Part shown: positions 32,530-43,900 of the stretch, one piece after another
How positions within the stretch are numbered: the stretch's first letter is position 1
Layout: each line of letters begins with the position of its first letter
Assembly: GCF_039523435.1 (NCBI RefSeq)
Contig: NZ_BAAAFH010000022.1
Location: 248,001 to 312,000 of the forward strand
DNA: 64,000 nt
Direction: 5' to 3'
DNA from: Wandonia haliotis
GTDB lineage: Bacteria; Bacteroidota; Bacteroidia; Flavobacteriales_D; Crocinitomicaceae
Notes under the pieces: model-generated
Told to the model about the DNA's origin: nothing
Databases searched by the model: none
Seen by the model: only the letters and a program-made list of their open reading frames with translations
Program-made: the position numbers and the translations under genes

Positions 32530-35345
32530 TACTTACTCAGATAAAGGTTTCTTTCGGAATAAATTTTCACAAAGAAAGGGTCTTTCAGATTCTTAATGAA
32601 ACGAATTGCCTCTCCGGTGGATTTCATTTCCGGACCTAACTCCTTATTTACATTCGGGAATTTTTCAAATGAGAATACCGGGATTTTAATTGCGTATCCA
32701 TCTGTCTTGGGTTCAAAAGTAAAGTCTTTCACTTTTTTATCTCCCAACATCACCTTTGTCGCATAGTTCACATACGGTTCGTCGTATGCTTTTGCAATAA
32801 ACGGGACTGTTCTGGATGCTCTTGGATTCGCTTCTATGACATATACTTTGTCATTCTTGATGGCAAACTGGATATTAATTAACCCTACCGTCTCAAGTGC
32901 CACAGCTACCTTTCTGGTAATATCTTCTATTTGCTGCATCACAAAATCTCCCAGATTGTAAGGAGGCAATACGGCATATGAATCTCCAGAATGGATTCCC
33001 GCAGGTTCGATATGCTGCATCACACCAATAATGTGAACATCTTTTCCATCACAAATAGCATCTGCTTCCGCTTCAATCGCACCTCCAAGGAAGTGATCCA
33101 AAAGAATCTGGTTGTCCGGCATATCCCGAAGGATCTCTACCACATGATGCTCCAACTCCTCTTTGTTAATCACAATTTTCATCTTTTGTCCACCCAATAC
33201 ATAAGACGGACGAACAAGAAGCGGAAAACCAAGTTGATCGGATAACTCAAGTGCCTGTTCAGCACTTTCTACTACTCCGAACTCCGGATAAGGGATATTC
33301 AGTTCTTTTAACAGTCCTGAGAATCGCCCTCTGTCTTCAGCAAGATCCAGTGCTTTATAAGAAGTTCCAAAAATCCTGATGCCGTATCGCTCTAGTTTTT
33401 CAGCCAGTTTCAATGCTGTCTGACCTCCCAACTGAACAATAACTCCCTCAGGCTTTTCGTGTTGAATAATATCGTAAATATGCTCCCAGAAAACCGGCTC
33501 GAAATATAATTTATCTGCCGTATCAAAATCCGTTGAAACCGTCTCCGGGTTACAATTGATCATAATGGTTTCATAACCTGCTTCTTTAGCAGCCAGAACC
33601 CCGTGCACACAACTGTAATCAAATTCAATTCCCTGACCAATTCGGTTCGGTCCTGATCCGAGTACCACTACTTTTTTACGATCTGAAACAACTGATTCGT
33701 TTTCATACTCGAAAGTAGAATAATAATAAGGCGTCTCTGCTTCAAATTCAGCAGCACAGGTGTCTACCAGTTTGTATACACGTTTGATACCAAATTCTTT
33801 TCTTTTGGCATGTACTTCAGATTCCAGACAACGCAACAAATGAGCTACCTGTCTGTCAGCATATCCTTTTTGTTTGGCTTCGAATAATAATTCTTTAGGA
33901 ATACTTGTAAGCGAATGCTTTTCTATGCTACGCTCCAACTTGATCAAATCTTCAATCTGACGCAGGAACCAAACATCTATTTTTGTTTTCTCGAATATCG
34001 TCTTGAAAGGAATTCCTAGTTTAACCGCATCATAGATATGAAACAATCGGTTCCATGATGGATTCTCCAGAGAGTGCAAAATTGCATCCTGATCTCTCAA
34101 TTCTTTTCCGTCAGCCCCCAAACCATTTCGGTTGATTTCAAGTGACTGACATGCTTTTTGAAGAGCTTCCTGAAAAGAACGTCCGATTCCCATTACCTCT
34201 CCCACTGATTTCATTTGGAAACCAAGTCTTCGGTCCGATCCCGGGAATTTATCAAAATTCCAACGAGGAATCTTTACAATCACATAGTCCAACGTCGGTT
34301 CAAAAAGAGCCGATGTAGTCTTTGTAATCTGGTTTTTCAATTCATCCAGGTGATATCCTATCGCTAATTTTGCGGCAATCTTTGCAATCGGATATCCTGT
34401 TGCTTTAGATGCAAGAGCTGAAGAACGGGAAACTCTTGGGTTAATCTCAATTGCTATGATATCTTCTTTTTCGTCCGGAGAAACAGCGAACTGAACATTG
34501 CAACCTCCTGCGAAATTACCGATAGAGCGCATCATTTTGATTGCCATATCCCGCATACGCTGAAAAGTCGTATCCGAAAGTGTCATTGCAGGAGCGACCG
34601 TAATAGAATCTCCCGTATGTACTCCCATCGGATCAAAGTTCTCGATAGAACAAATAATCACAACGTTATCATTTGCATCCCGCAAGAGCTCAAGCTCATA
34701 TTCTTTCCAGCCAATAACAGCTTTGTCAATCAATACTTCGTGGATCGGAGACGTATGCAAACCTACCGTAAGTGCAGCATCAAAATCTTCTTTATGATAC
34801 ACTACAGATCCTCCACTACCTCCAAGTGTGAATGAAGGACGAATCACCAACGGAATTCCCAGTTCCTGCATTACCTCTTTTCCTTCCAGAAAGGATCTCG
34901 CTGTCTTAGAAGGTGCACATCCCACACCGATTTTTTCCATCAGTGCACGAAACTCTTCTCTATCCTCTGTAATATTGATCGCATCAATATCTACTCCGAT
35001 GATACGAACACCGAATTCCTCCCAGATTCCGAGTTCATCACATTTTATACAAAGATTAAGTGCTGTTTGTCCCCCCATAGTTGGAAGCACCGCATCAATC
35101 TTGTGCTTTTCAAGAATAGACCTGATACTTTCAGGCTCCAAAGGCTGCAGGTACACATTATCCGCTACAACTTTATCAGTCATAATAGTCGCCGGATTAG
35201 AGTTGATAAGAGTCACCTCTATCCCCTCTTCTCTCAGAGATCTTGCGGCTTGTGAGCCTGAGTAATCAAATTCGCATGCTTGTCCGATGACGATGGGTCC
35301 ACTTCCGATTATTAGGACCGATTTAATGCTAGTATCTTTTGGCAT
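32529..35345 (-). CDS. carB: Carbamoyl-phosphate synthase large subunit
   Basis: The start at 35345 begins MPKDTSIKSVLIIGSGPIVI, and the N-terminal synthetase half has IGQACEFDYSGSQA, VLPTMGGQTALNL and the ATP-grasp region; the second half repeats these (VLGSGPNRIGQGIEFDYS, VQLGGQTALKLAEKL). It makes carbamoyl phosphate from bicarbonate, ammonia (from CarA) and two ATP for arginine and pyrimidines. At 938 residues it lacks the C-terminal allosteric MGS-like domain of the about 1070-residue E. coli enzyme; this shorter form is usual in Bacteroidota. carA is not in the window. It leads into the glycan genes. Confidence 0.95.
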   Translation of the reverse strand: MPKDTSIKSVLIIGSGPIVIGQACEFDYSGSQAARSLREEGIEVTLINSNPATIMTDKVVADNVYLQPLEPESIRSILEKHKIDAVLPTMGGQTALNLCIKCDELGIWEEFGVRIIGVDIDAINITEDREEFRALMEKIGVGCAPSKTARSFLEGKEVMQELGIPLVIRPSFTLGGSGGSVVYHKEDFDAALTVGLHTSPIHEVLIDKAVIGWKEYELELLRDANDNVVIICSIENFDPMGVHTGDSITVAPAMTLSDTTFQRMRDMAIKMMRSIGNFAGGCNVQFAVSPDEKEDIIAIEINPRVSRSSALASKATGYPIAKIAAKLAIGYHLDELKNQITKTTSALFEPTLDYVIVKIPRWNFDKFPGSDRRLGFQMKSVGEVMGIGRSFQEALQKACQSLEINRNGLGADGKELRDQDAILHSLENPSWNRLFHIYDAVKLGIPFKTIFEKTKIDVWFLRQIEDLIKLERSIEKHSLTSIPKELLFEAKQKGYADRQVAHLLRCLESEVHAKRKEFGIKRVYKLVDTCAAEFEAETPYYYSTFEYENESVVSDRKKVVVLGSGPNRIGQGIEFDYSCVHGVLAAKEAGYETIMINCNPETVSTDFDTADKLYFEPVFWEHIYDIIQHEKPEGVIVQLGGQTALKLAEKLERYGIRIFGTSYKALDLAEDRGRFSGLLKELNIPYPEFGVVESAEQALELSDQLGFPLLVRPSYVLGGQKMKIVINKEELEHHVVEILRDMPDNQILLDHFLGGAIEAEADAICDGKDVHIIGVMQHIEPAGIHSGDSYAVLPPYNLGDFVMQQIEDITRKVAVALETVGLINIQFAIKNDKVYVIEANPRASRTVPFIAKAYDEPYVNYATKVMLGDKKVKDFTFEPKTDGYAIKIPVFSFEKFPNVNKELGPEMKSTGEAIRFIKNLKDPFFVKIYSERNLYLSK

Positions 35346-35516
35346 AAATAAAGAATCGTTTGCGTGTTTAAACAGAACACAATAAATCGGATGCGAATTT
35401 AAGGAGAAAAAATGGAACTCACAGGATGTTTTTTGAACAAATACAATTCCTATCCCAACAGCCTTGTCCGACTCCCCGTTCAAAAAAAGAATTTATATTT
35501 GCTAAAAATTAGTGCG

Positions 35517-36011
35517 ATGGAGAATACGATTTTGAACAAACAACAAATTGAACAGAAGATTGTACGTATTGCTCATGAGATTGTAGAAAACACTTTTTCG
35601 CACAACCGGATTTTTATTGCCGGAATTTCAGGTAACGGGATGATTCTTGCCGAAAAAATTGCTACCATCGTAAAAACGGTAGCCGATCAGCAGGTTGAAC
35701 TGGTCACAATTACACTCGATAAAGAAGCCCCTTTATCTCATCCTGTGAAGCTATCCTGCCCATCAGATGATTTAACCCATTCGGTTGTCATTCTTGTTGA
35801 TGATGTGATCAACTCCGGAAGAACAATGCAGTATGCACTTATGAAAATACTGGAAACTCCAGTGGATTTTATAAAAACGGTAACTCTGGTAGATCGAACC
35901 CACAGACGTTATCCTATCCGGGCCGATTTTGTCGGAATCACACTTACGACAACACTAAAGGATCGTGTTGAAGTCACTTTTGAAAACGAAGCACGTGCTT
36001 ACCTCGTATAA
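35517..36011 (+). CDS. Phosphoribosyltransferase (PyrR-like)
   Basis: The PRPP-binding motif is VVILVDDVINSGRTMQYAL (about residues 84-102). The start at 35517 gives 164 residues; the frame is open 35 codons further upstream, but a -7 box (TATATTTG, 35494-35501) lies just before 35517. PyrR-like proteins bind uracil nucleotides and may have uracil phosphoribosyltransferase activity. Head-to-head with carB, so a role in pyrimidine control is plausible but unproven. The stop is inside the end of the shikimate kinase gene. Confidence 0.85.
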   Translation: MENTILNKQQIEQKIVRIAHEIVENTFSHNRIFIAGISGNGMILAEKIATIVKTVADQQVELVTITLDKEAPLSHPVKLSCPSDDLTHSVVILVDDVINSGRTMQYALMKILETPVDFIKTVTLVDRTHRRYPIRADFVGITLTTTLKDRVEVTFENEARAYLV

Positions 36012-36517
36012 GTTCTGATTAATTCAACAATTTTTCCGGGATGTATCTCATTCCCGCTGACAATAAGATGTGCCTGTTCATAAAAAGGAGACCGTACTCG
36101 CATCATTTCTGCAATGTACTCTTTCAGTTCCTGTTCACTTTTCTCACGAATTAATGGCCGTGTTTTTTTAGCATGTATCAACCGATTTACCAACTGTCCA
36201 ACAGGATGCTTAAGATAAACTACTATCCCCAGACTCTTCATTTGATCCATATTGTTATTAAAACAAGGAAGTCCGCCACCAACGCTCACTATACCAGAAG
36301 AATTTCGGTCAAGACTCTCTAAAAAAAGTGTTTCCTGTCCCCGAAAAAAGGACTCTCCTTTTTCGTCAAAGATTTGATTAACGGTCATTGCGTGTCTCTT
36401 CTCCAACTCCTGATCCGAATCCTGAAAGGGAAGTCCCATTTTTGCAGCCACTTTTTTTGCAACAGATGTTTTCCCTGCCCCCATAAAACCAACAAAAAAG
36501 ATATACCCCTCCTCCAT
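35999..36517 (-). CDS. aroK: Shikimate kinase
   Basis: Walker A GFMGAGKTSVAKKVA (residues 9-23), DSDQELEKRHAM (shikimate binding Asp, about 33-35), FFRGQE (Arg-Gly in the substrate site, about 57-62) and VGGGLP (about 78-83) are diagnostic; HAKKTRPLI is the lid. It phosphorylates shikimate with ATP in aromatic amino-acid synthesis. 172 residues, normal. It overlaps the convergent phosphoribosyltransferase gene by 13 bp at the 3' ends. Confidence 0.93.
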   Translation of the reverse strand: MEEGYIFFVGFMGAGKTSVAKKVAAKMGLPFQDSDQELEKRHAMTVNQIFDEKGESFFRGQETLFLESLDRNSSGIVSVGGGLPCFNNNMDQMKSLGIVVYLKHPVGQLVNRLIHAKKTRPLIREKSEQELKEYIAEMMRVRSPFYEQAHLIVSGNEIHPGKIVELIRTYTR

Positions 36518-36558
36518 ACTATTCGAATTTGTGGCAAAATAATCAATTTTACTTCAAT

Positions 36559-37167
36559 TTAGATTTTGATTCTTGTTAGAACTAGCCTCAGTAAAAGAAA
36601 AGGAGTTATGATAAGTACTGATCCCCATAAATTGTCTGGCGTAAAAATGTCCGGATAACGAAATACAACAAAAAACAGAATAAATGCACTTAATATGATC
36701 GAGATATGTAACACAATCATATTTACCGTAAATATACCCGAACTCATCAATACAGGTTTATTGGTCCAATGTCTATATAAGCGCTCTAGCAAGACAAATG
36801 AAAGGTTCAGATTAAAAAACCAATTGTGAAAAAATAATACTTCCAAATTGGTTATCAAAAGTTTTTGATTTTGCCAGTTAGCTATAAAACCAAAAAACAC
36901 AACAATAAAAACAAAGTAGATACCCAAAACGAATAGTGAACGAGAAATAGGAGTTGTTGTACTTTCTTCCGATGTAAAAATCGCCTGTGGATTCCTTTTA
37001 TAAAAAAGCCGATCTACACTAATAATCGCTGCTTCATTCCACCAAAAGAAATACAGAATGTAAAAAATCGTAACCTCTCCCTGATACACCCCCAAAACCG
37101 TAAATAGAGTAAACACCCAGGCATCTATCCTGTCACGAATTTTACCCGAAAAAATCGTACTTATCAC
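36559..37167 (-). CDS. Integral membrane protein (202 aa)
   Basis: Five or so membrane helices (FTLFTVLGVY, FYILYFFWWNEAAI, LFVLGIYFVFIVVFFGFI, NMIVLHISIILSAFILFFVVF, VLIITPFLLLRLVL). The pattern resembles small DUF6498-type membrane proteins of Bacteroidota, but I am not sure. The start is GTG at 37167, which overlaps the TAG stop of the gene before (TAGTG). No function can be assigned. Confidence 0.6.
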   Translation of the reverse strand: MISTIFSGKIRDRIDAWVFTLFTVLGVYQGEVTIFYILYFFWWNEAAIISVDRLFYKRNPQAIFTSEESTTTPISRSLFVLGIYFVFIVVFFGFIANWQNQKLLITNLEVLFFHNWFFNLNLSFVLLERLYRHWTNKPVLMSSGIFTVNMIVLHISIILSAFILFFVVFRYPDIFTPDNLWGSVLIITPFLLLRLVLTRIKI

Positions 37168-37811
37168 TATCTTTCCATCATACGGGGAGAAAACTGTATT
37201 TCTACTTGCAATGCATTATCAACAAAATACTTTTCCCGGGTTATTACTTCTTTAATCACCTCCATACTTTCCTCCGTCCTGATCCGATCTACCTTACTTA
37301 TTTCGCTTGTCAAAACCAAATGGTCTTCGATCTCTTCTATTCGTGTCGTTTCGCTAAAATCATGTACAAAGTAGCGATCGTTCCGATCATAATACCTACT
37401 GGAAGCTTGCCCCACCACCAACACTTTGGTGTGATCACCTGCGAACAAAATCAGTTCATAATGTCCTTCCAATCCTCCATCAGCAGGATTTCGAACTACT
37501 GCATACACTAAAAGCCCTTTTACTACAGATACTTCTACTTTCCCAACAGAATAATAACGTACTCCTTTTTCAAAACCTGTATACTTTTCAGAAAAAAGGG
37601 TCGTCACCTCATTCATTGGCAGAGTTGGATTCGCTTCAAACTCGAGCTCAACACCATAACGGTCATCATATCCAGCTACCGGAAAGTAATCCAGCGGAGT
37701 ATCAAAAGGTAATTCCAGAAAGGAAAAATGATCTTTCAAAGCGGTATAATCTCCTTGTCCAAAGGTTATATTCCCCAGAAAAAATAATACTACAGCAGAT
37801 AAATATTTCAT
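37167..37811 (-). CDS. Secreted hypothetical protein (214 aa)
   Basis: Signal peptide at residues 1-19 (ends NITFGQ). The mature part has strand motifs (VELEFEANPTLP, RYYSVGKVEVSVVKG, HYELILFAGDHT) and a C-terminal run (REKYFVDNALQVEIQFSP), a beta-rich fold of unknown family. It is translationally coupled to the membrane protein downstream, suggesting one complex. Confidence 0.62.
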   Translation of the reverse strand: MKYLSAVVLFFLGNITFGQGDYTALKDHFSFLELPFDTPLDYFPVAGYDDRYGVELEFEANPTLPMNEVTTLFSEKYTGFEKGVRYYSVGKVEVSVVKGLLVYAVVRNPADGGLEGHYELILFAGDHTKVLVVGQASSRYYDRNDRYFVHDFSETTRIEEIEDHLVLTSEISKVDRIRTEESMEVIKEVITREKYFVDNALQVEIQFSPRMMER

Positions 37812-37930
37812 GCGAAAAAGGTACTCTATTTATTCTTCAAAAATAGACTCTCTTTAAGAGATTTACAATAGGGCGAACACCTTATATTTTAAGCTATCGC
37901 GGAACTATGGAACACTCTTCTATTTAACAA

Positions 37931-37957
37931 AAAAGTCCGGTAATTAACCGGACTTTT
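37931..37957. terminator. Rho-independent terminator
   Basis: AAAAGTCCGG / CCGGACTTTT with loop TAATTAA, followed by T. It lies 24 bases beyond the stop of the SprB-repeat gene (37981) and can act in both directions. Confidence 0.85.
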
Positions 37958-37980
37958 TCATCTGTTTTAATCTATTTTCA

Positions 37981-40900
37981 TTAGCGAAGTAGTGTAACGT
38001 GTCCTATTTGTTCAACTCGTTGGGCATTTTGAAGATCTCCCACCATAATTTTCCAGATGTACACACCATCTTCCACATCTACGCCTCCATAGGTACCATT
38101 CCATCCCACTTCTGTATTGTGTGATTCAAATAGAACTTCTCCCCACCGGTTAAAAATTAACAACGTATAATCATACGGATCATACCCTGAATAAAAGACC
38201 GGCATAAACACCTCATTTACTCCTTTTCCATCAGGCGTAAAGGCATTTGGCACATAAAAAATCAATTCATTACCAATTGTTACCGGCATTGTTATTGAAT
38301 CTACACAACCGTATGCTGAAGTAGCCACTAAAGTCACAAGATATTCTCCGGGACCGTGATCAGGAAAAAGGTGTTGTACATTCTCTAAATTTGAATCTTC
38401 AGACCCATCCCCAAAACTCCACTGATACGCTTCTGCTCCGGAAGAGAGGTTCGTGAAATATACAGATGGAGTAATAAATGAAGGATCTTTTGGTGTAGAA
38501 CTAAAATTTGGATTTGGTAGAGGTTCTACACAAATATAGTCACTCACCATTTGGGTTGTCACACACCCAAATGAACTTATCGCCTCAACTTCTGCATCTA
38601 TACATCCCAACCAATTTGCAGTGATCGTTCCAGGAGCACAAGAAGAACTTGTCAAACCATTAGAGAATGTCCATAGTACCGTATTATCCGAATCTGTTGC
38701 ACACGAAATCTCTACCTCATCTCCCAAACAAACTCTCTGAGGGGTCGACAACGAAATTTCAGGTACAGGGTGAGCATCTAAAATAATGTTATCACTGACC
38801 TGACAACCATTCGCATCAAAGATAGTCACATCATATTGTCCTACTCCCAAACCGGACAATGAGGAGTTATTCCCGGGAGGATTATGCCAGACGATTGTGT
38901 ACGTAGGTGTTCCTCCGCCAAAAACAACCTCTATCGTTCCATCCTCATTATTGTCGCAACTAACCGGCATTCCAAAGTAATCCGTCAATGTATTTATATC
39001 TGTAAAAAGAGGTCCCGGATCACTTAGGACTACCGTAGATGTTGACTGGCACCCATTAGCATCCGTAACCACAACCGTATAAGTTCCTGCTCCTAAACCG
39101 GAAACACTTTGTGTATTCCCTACATTTTGCCCTCCGGCATCTATCCACACATAAGTAAACGGTCCCGTACCACCCGCAACGACAACTGTTGCAGAACCAT
39201 CAGTTGCATTATAGCAACTAATATCCTGACCATTATAATCAGAAGTTACGGTACTATTCGCTTGCAACTCTTCCGGCTCTTCTACGGTCACCTGATCTGT
39301 AAACTGACACCCATTAGCATCGGTAATCAATACTGTATACAGACCTTCCTCAAGCCCCGAAACTGCCGGTGCATTACCCACCAATACATTACTGGAATTT
39401 GTCCATTCATAAGTATAAGGGGCAACTCCTCCTGAAGGAGCACTTGCTACACCTCCGTCAGAAGCTCCAAAACAAGATATATTTTCTCCGTTATAATTTG
39501 TTGTCACCTGGGAAACCGTATTTAAAGGAGCGGGAGATTGTACTGTTACGGCTGTAGAAGTCGTACAACCATTCTGATCCATTACTGTTACAGTATACAC
39601 CCCTGCGCTTAAATTTCCTGCATTAGGTAATGTGCTCACTACATTTCCTGTTGCATCTGTCCAGGTATAAACATACCCCGGAGTTCCCCCGTTAACTGTA
39701 GCCATCACCACACCATCCGACGCTCCTGCACAACTTATATCTTCTCCATTATAATCTGAAATAACCTGAGCTGAAACAGTAATAGCAGGAGGCTCCGATA
39801 AAGTTATTGCTCCAGGTAATGTACACCCGTTAACATCAGTAATCACAACAGAATAAGTTCCCGCCGGAACACCAGAAAGGTCTTCCGTTACAGCCCCATT
39901 ATCCCATGAATAAGTATACCCGGGAGTACCTCCGTTGACTGACAAATCGACACTTCCATCGCTGGCTCCATTACACGAGACATTCCAGCCACCAGTAAAA
40001 ATTGTAGCTGTCATTGTTTCTGTTATTACCGGAGGTTCAGTTAATGATACTGAAGAAATAATAACACAACCATTCGCATCCGTTACGGTTACATTATAAG
40101 TTCCTGCCGAAACACCGGAGAGATCTTCTGTACCAGCTCCATTATCCCAAACATACGTGTAACCAGGTGTACCGCCTCCTATCGTTAAATCTACCGAACC
40201 ATCACTCGCACCATTACATGAAACATTCCAGCCCCCCGGAAATACTGCCGCAGTGCTATTCTCTGTTAACATTGGTGGTTCTGTAAGTGTAATCGATGAA
40301 GTAATAACACAACCGTTAGCATCTGTTACAGTCACTGTATACGTTCCTGCGGACACTCCCGAAAGATCTTCTGTAATAGCTCCATTACTCCAAGCATACG
40401 TATAACCAGGTGTACCGCCTCCTATTGTCAAATCTACCGAACCGTCACTCGCGCCATTACATGAAACATTCCAACCTCCAGCATAAGTTGCTGCTGTGGC
40501 ATTTTCCGTAAGCACCGGCGGCTCAGTTAGTGTTATAGAAGAAGTAACTGTACAACCATTCGCATCCGTTGCTGTTACCGTGTAAGTTCCTGCTCCAACA
40601 TTAGACAGATCTTCCGTTGTTGCACCATTGTTCCAAACATAAGTATATCCGGGCGTACCACCTCCTATTGTTAAATCTACCGAACCGTCACTCGCACCAT
40701 TACACGAAACATTCCAACCTCCGGCATAAGTTACTGCAGTGACATTTTCCGTAAGCACCGGCGGCTCAGTTAGTGTTATAGAAGAAGTAACCATACAACC
40801 ATTTGCATCGGTTGCTGTTACCGTGTAAGTTCCTGCGCTAACATTAGACAGATCTTCCATTGTTGCACCATTGTTCCAAACATACGTATATCCGGGCGTA

Positions 40901-43900
40901 CCGCCTCCTATTGTTAAATCTACAGAACCATCACTCGCGCCATTACACGAAACATTCCAACCTCCAGCATAAGTGGCTGCAGTAGCATTTTCCGTAAGCA
41001 CCGGTGGTTCAGTAAGTACAATTGATGTTTCGTACTCACAACCGTTCGCATCTGTTACGGTTACCGTATAGGTTCCCGCAGGTACTCCGGAAACATCCTC
41101 GGTAGTAGCTCCCGTATTCCATAAGTAAGTATACGGTGCAGCACCATTGAAAGGAGTTAAATCAATACTCCCATCACTGGCTCCGTTACACGAAACGTTC
41201 CAACCACCAACATAGGTTCCTGCACTTATATTTGCAGAAACAGCATCCGGAGAAATTAAAGAGATCTCATCTGTAATTACACAACCATTCGCATCCGTTA
41301 CAGTTACCAAATAATTTCCAACACCAAGTCCAGAAAGGTCTTCTGTCACCTCTCCATTACTCCAACTATACGTATAAGGTAATGTACCACCTGTGACAGT
41401 TAAATCAATAAAACCATCATCTACACACCCTGATGTGTTTCCACCTCCCGCATAAACAGATGGAGTTAACGAGCTAGTCAGTACAGGTGGCTCAGTAAGT
41501 ATAATAGAAGTTGAAATTACACATCCGTTAGCATCTGTTACGGTTACGTTATACGTTCCCGCTCCGACATTGGAAAGATCTTCCGTTGTTGCACCATTAC
41601 TCCATGTGTATGTATAAGGTGGTGTTCCACCTCCTATAACCAAATCAACAGCCCCGTCAGTAGCTCCATTACAAGATACATTCCAACCACCGGCATAGGT
41701 TATAGCACTTACTGATTCTGTCAGAACCGGCGGTTCTTGCAATGTTATTGAAGAAGGTATTGTACATCCGTTCGCATCTGTTACTACAACTGAATAGGTA
41801 CCTGCCGGAATTGAATTAATATCTTCTGTTACAGCTCCATTACTCCAGGCATACGTATATCCGGGAGTTCCACCTGCAACTGTAAGATTTATTGCACCGT
41901 TGCTCGCTCCATTACAAGTTATATTCCAGCCACCTCCATAAGTTGTCGCAGAAATTCCTTCTGAAAGTACTGGTGGCTCCGTAAGCGTTATAGAGGAATT
42001 GATCACACAACCATTCGCATCCGTTACGGACACATTATATGTTCCCGCAGAAATCCCAGAAAGATCTTCCGTCACATCTCCATTATCCCAAGAATAGGTA
42101 TAATCGGGAGTACCTCCTCCAATTACCAGATCAACCGATCCGTCATTCGCCCCATTACAGGAAACATTCCAACCTCCGGCATACGTTATCGCACTAGCAC
42201 CTTCTGTCATCACAGGCGGCTCAGTAAGTGTAATAGCGGTTGAAATTACACATCCGTTAGCATCTGTTGCAGTTACGCTATACGTTCCCGCTCCGACATT
42301 GGAAAGATCTTCCGTTGTTGCACCATTACTCCACGCGTATGTATAAGGTGGTGTTCCACCTCCTATAACCAAATCAACAGCCCCGTCAGTAGCTCCATTA
42401 CAAGATACATTCCAACCACCGGTATAGGTTATGGCACTTACTGATTCTGTCAGAACCGGTGGCTGTATAATATCAGCCTGTGTGGCGTATTCACATCCGT
42501 AAACGTCTGTAACTACAACGGAATAAGTCCCTATCCCTAATCCCGAAATATCTTCGGTGGTTTCTCCTCCTGACCAAACAAACGAATATGGCGATGCACC
42601 ACCAGTAATTGTCATATCTATAGCACCATCTGACAGTCCAAAACAAGAAACATCTGTCACATCCAATACTACATTTGAATCAAACTGAGACAGAGTAATT
42701 GTAATAGCATCCTGATCCCCCGGACAAGTCAAATTATTAGTTGTACTTAATGTAAGTGTTACTGATCCGGCAGCAATTTCTGCTGCACTTGGAATGTATT
42801 GCAAATCAAGGCTTGTATCTCCGTTTACATAGGTTCCTGTTCCTCCACTCCAGATTCCGGTTGTAACACCTGTTACCACTCCATTTAATTGGAGAGTAGG
42901 AGCAGGTGTTCCACAAACTGTAAAATCAGTCCCCGCATCTGCTGTTATCGGATTACTAAACTGTGTAACTGTGATCGTAGATACAGCTGCCGGACAACCT
43001 GTAGCATCTGAAATTTCAACGGTATAATTTCCGGGAGTTGTCGCAAAAATATCCTGTGTTGTTGCACCATTATTTGACGGACCATACCACACATAGGAAT
43101 AAGGCGCTGTTCCTCCTATCGGAACAGCACTGAGGTTAACTCCTGCCGCCCCAAAACAGATTGCAGGATCATCCGGATTGATATCCGCAAATAATGTAGG
43201 GTATATAAATACGCTCACCGTATCACAAAATGATCCAACGCTACAACTTCCCAACACATCTCCACATACTTCGTACTGGATTTCCGATGGGAAACCAGGT
43301 TGTGGCGTTACGACAACAGTTTCTTCTCCTGTATAAGTAACACCAGTAGCACCTGCGTTTGACCCTCCCAGATTATTTAGATAACCATTATAGTCTCCCG
43401 GAGCCCCCGGAAAAATAGAGTTCCATGTAATTGTCATTGGTTCAAGCCCGGATATACTCAATGTATCAGCACAACCGTCTGCCGTAATCACATCTCCTGA
43501 ACTAACAGGACCTGGAACTGAAGTAATTGAATACGTATTAGTGTTGTTTCCGACTTTACAATAAGAAATCAAATGCGGACCAGCTCCATCCAAACAAATT
43601 GGTGCAGATCCTGAAGCCACAGGCACATCCTGACAATTGATCTGGTAATACAGTGATCCTCCCGGATTAGCCCCGGATTCCACAGCAAATATTATTCCTT
43701 CAGCGGCAGGATCTAATGTGATTGACAATTCTATACAATTCACCTGATTTGTACCTCCCCCACAACAAGAGCCATTTCTTGTCACTGCCGGACTTACCCA
43801 CACTCCATCAGGGTCTCCTGATAAGTCAACTGTAAAAAACGGAGTATCACCGGAACAATTAACCTGGCTGAACAAACCAGAAGAAAAAAGTATTATCCCT

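Noticed and set aside
39109..39557. Rightward ORFs antisense to the SprB adhesin
   Set aside because: They are opposite-strand open frames produced by the repeat composition; no start signals or family similarity, and the leftward protein has clear domains throughout.
39790..42460. CRISPR array
   Set aside because: Units are 243 bp, in frame, coding for 81-residue SprB repeats in one long gene, with no spacers between short identical repeats.
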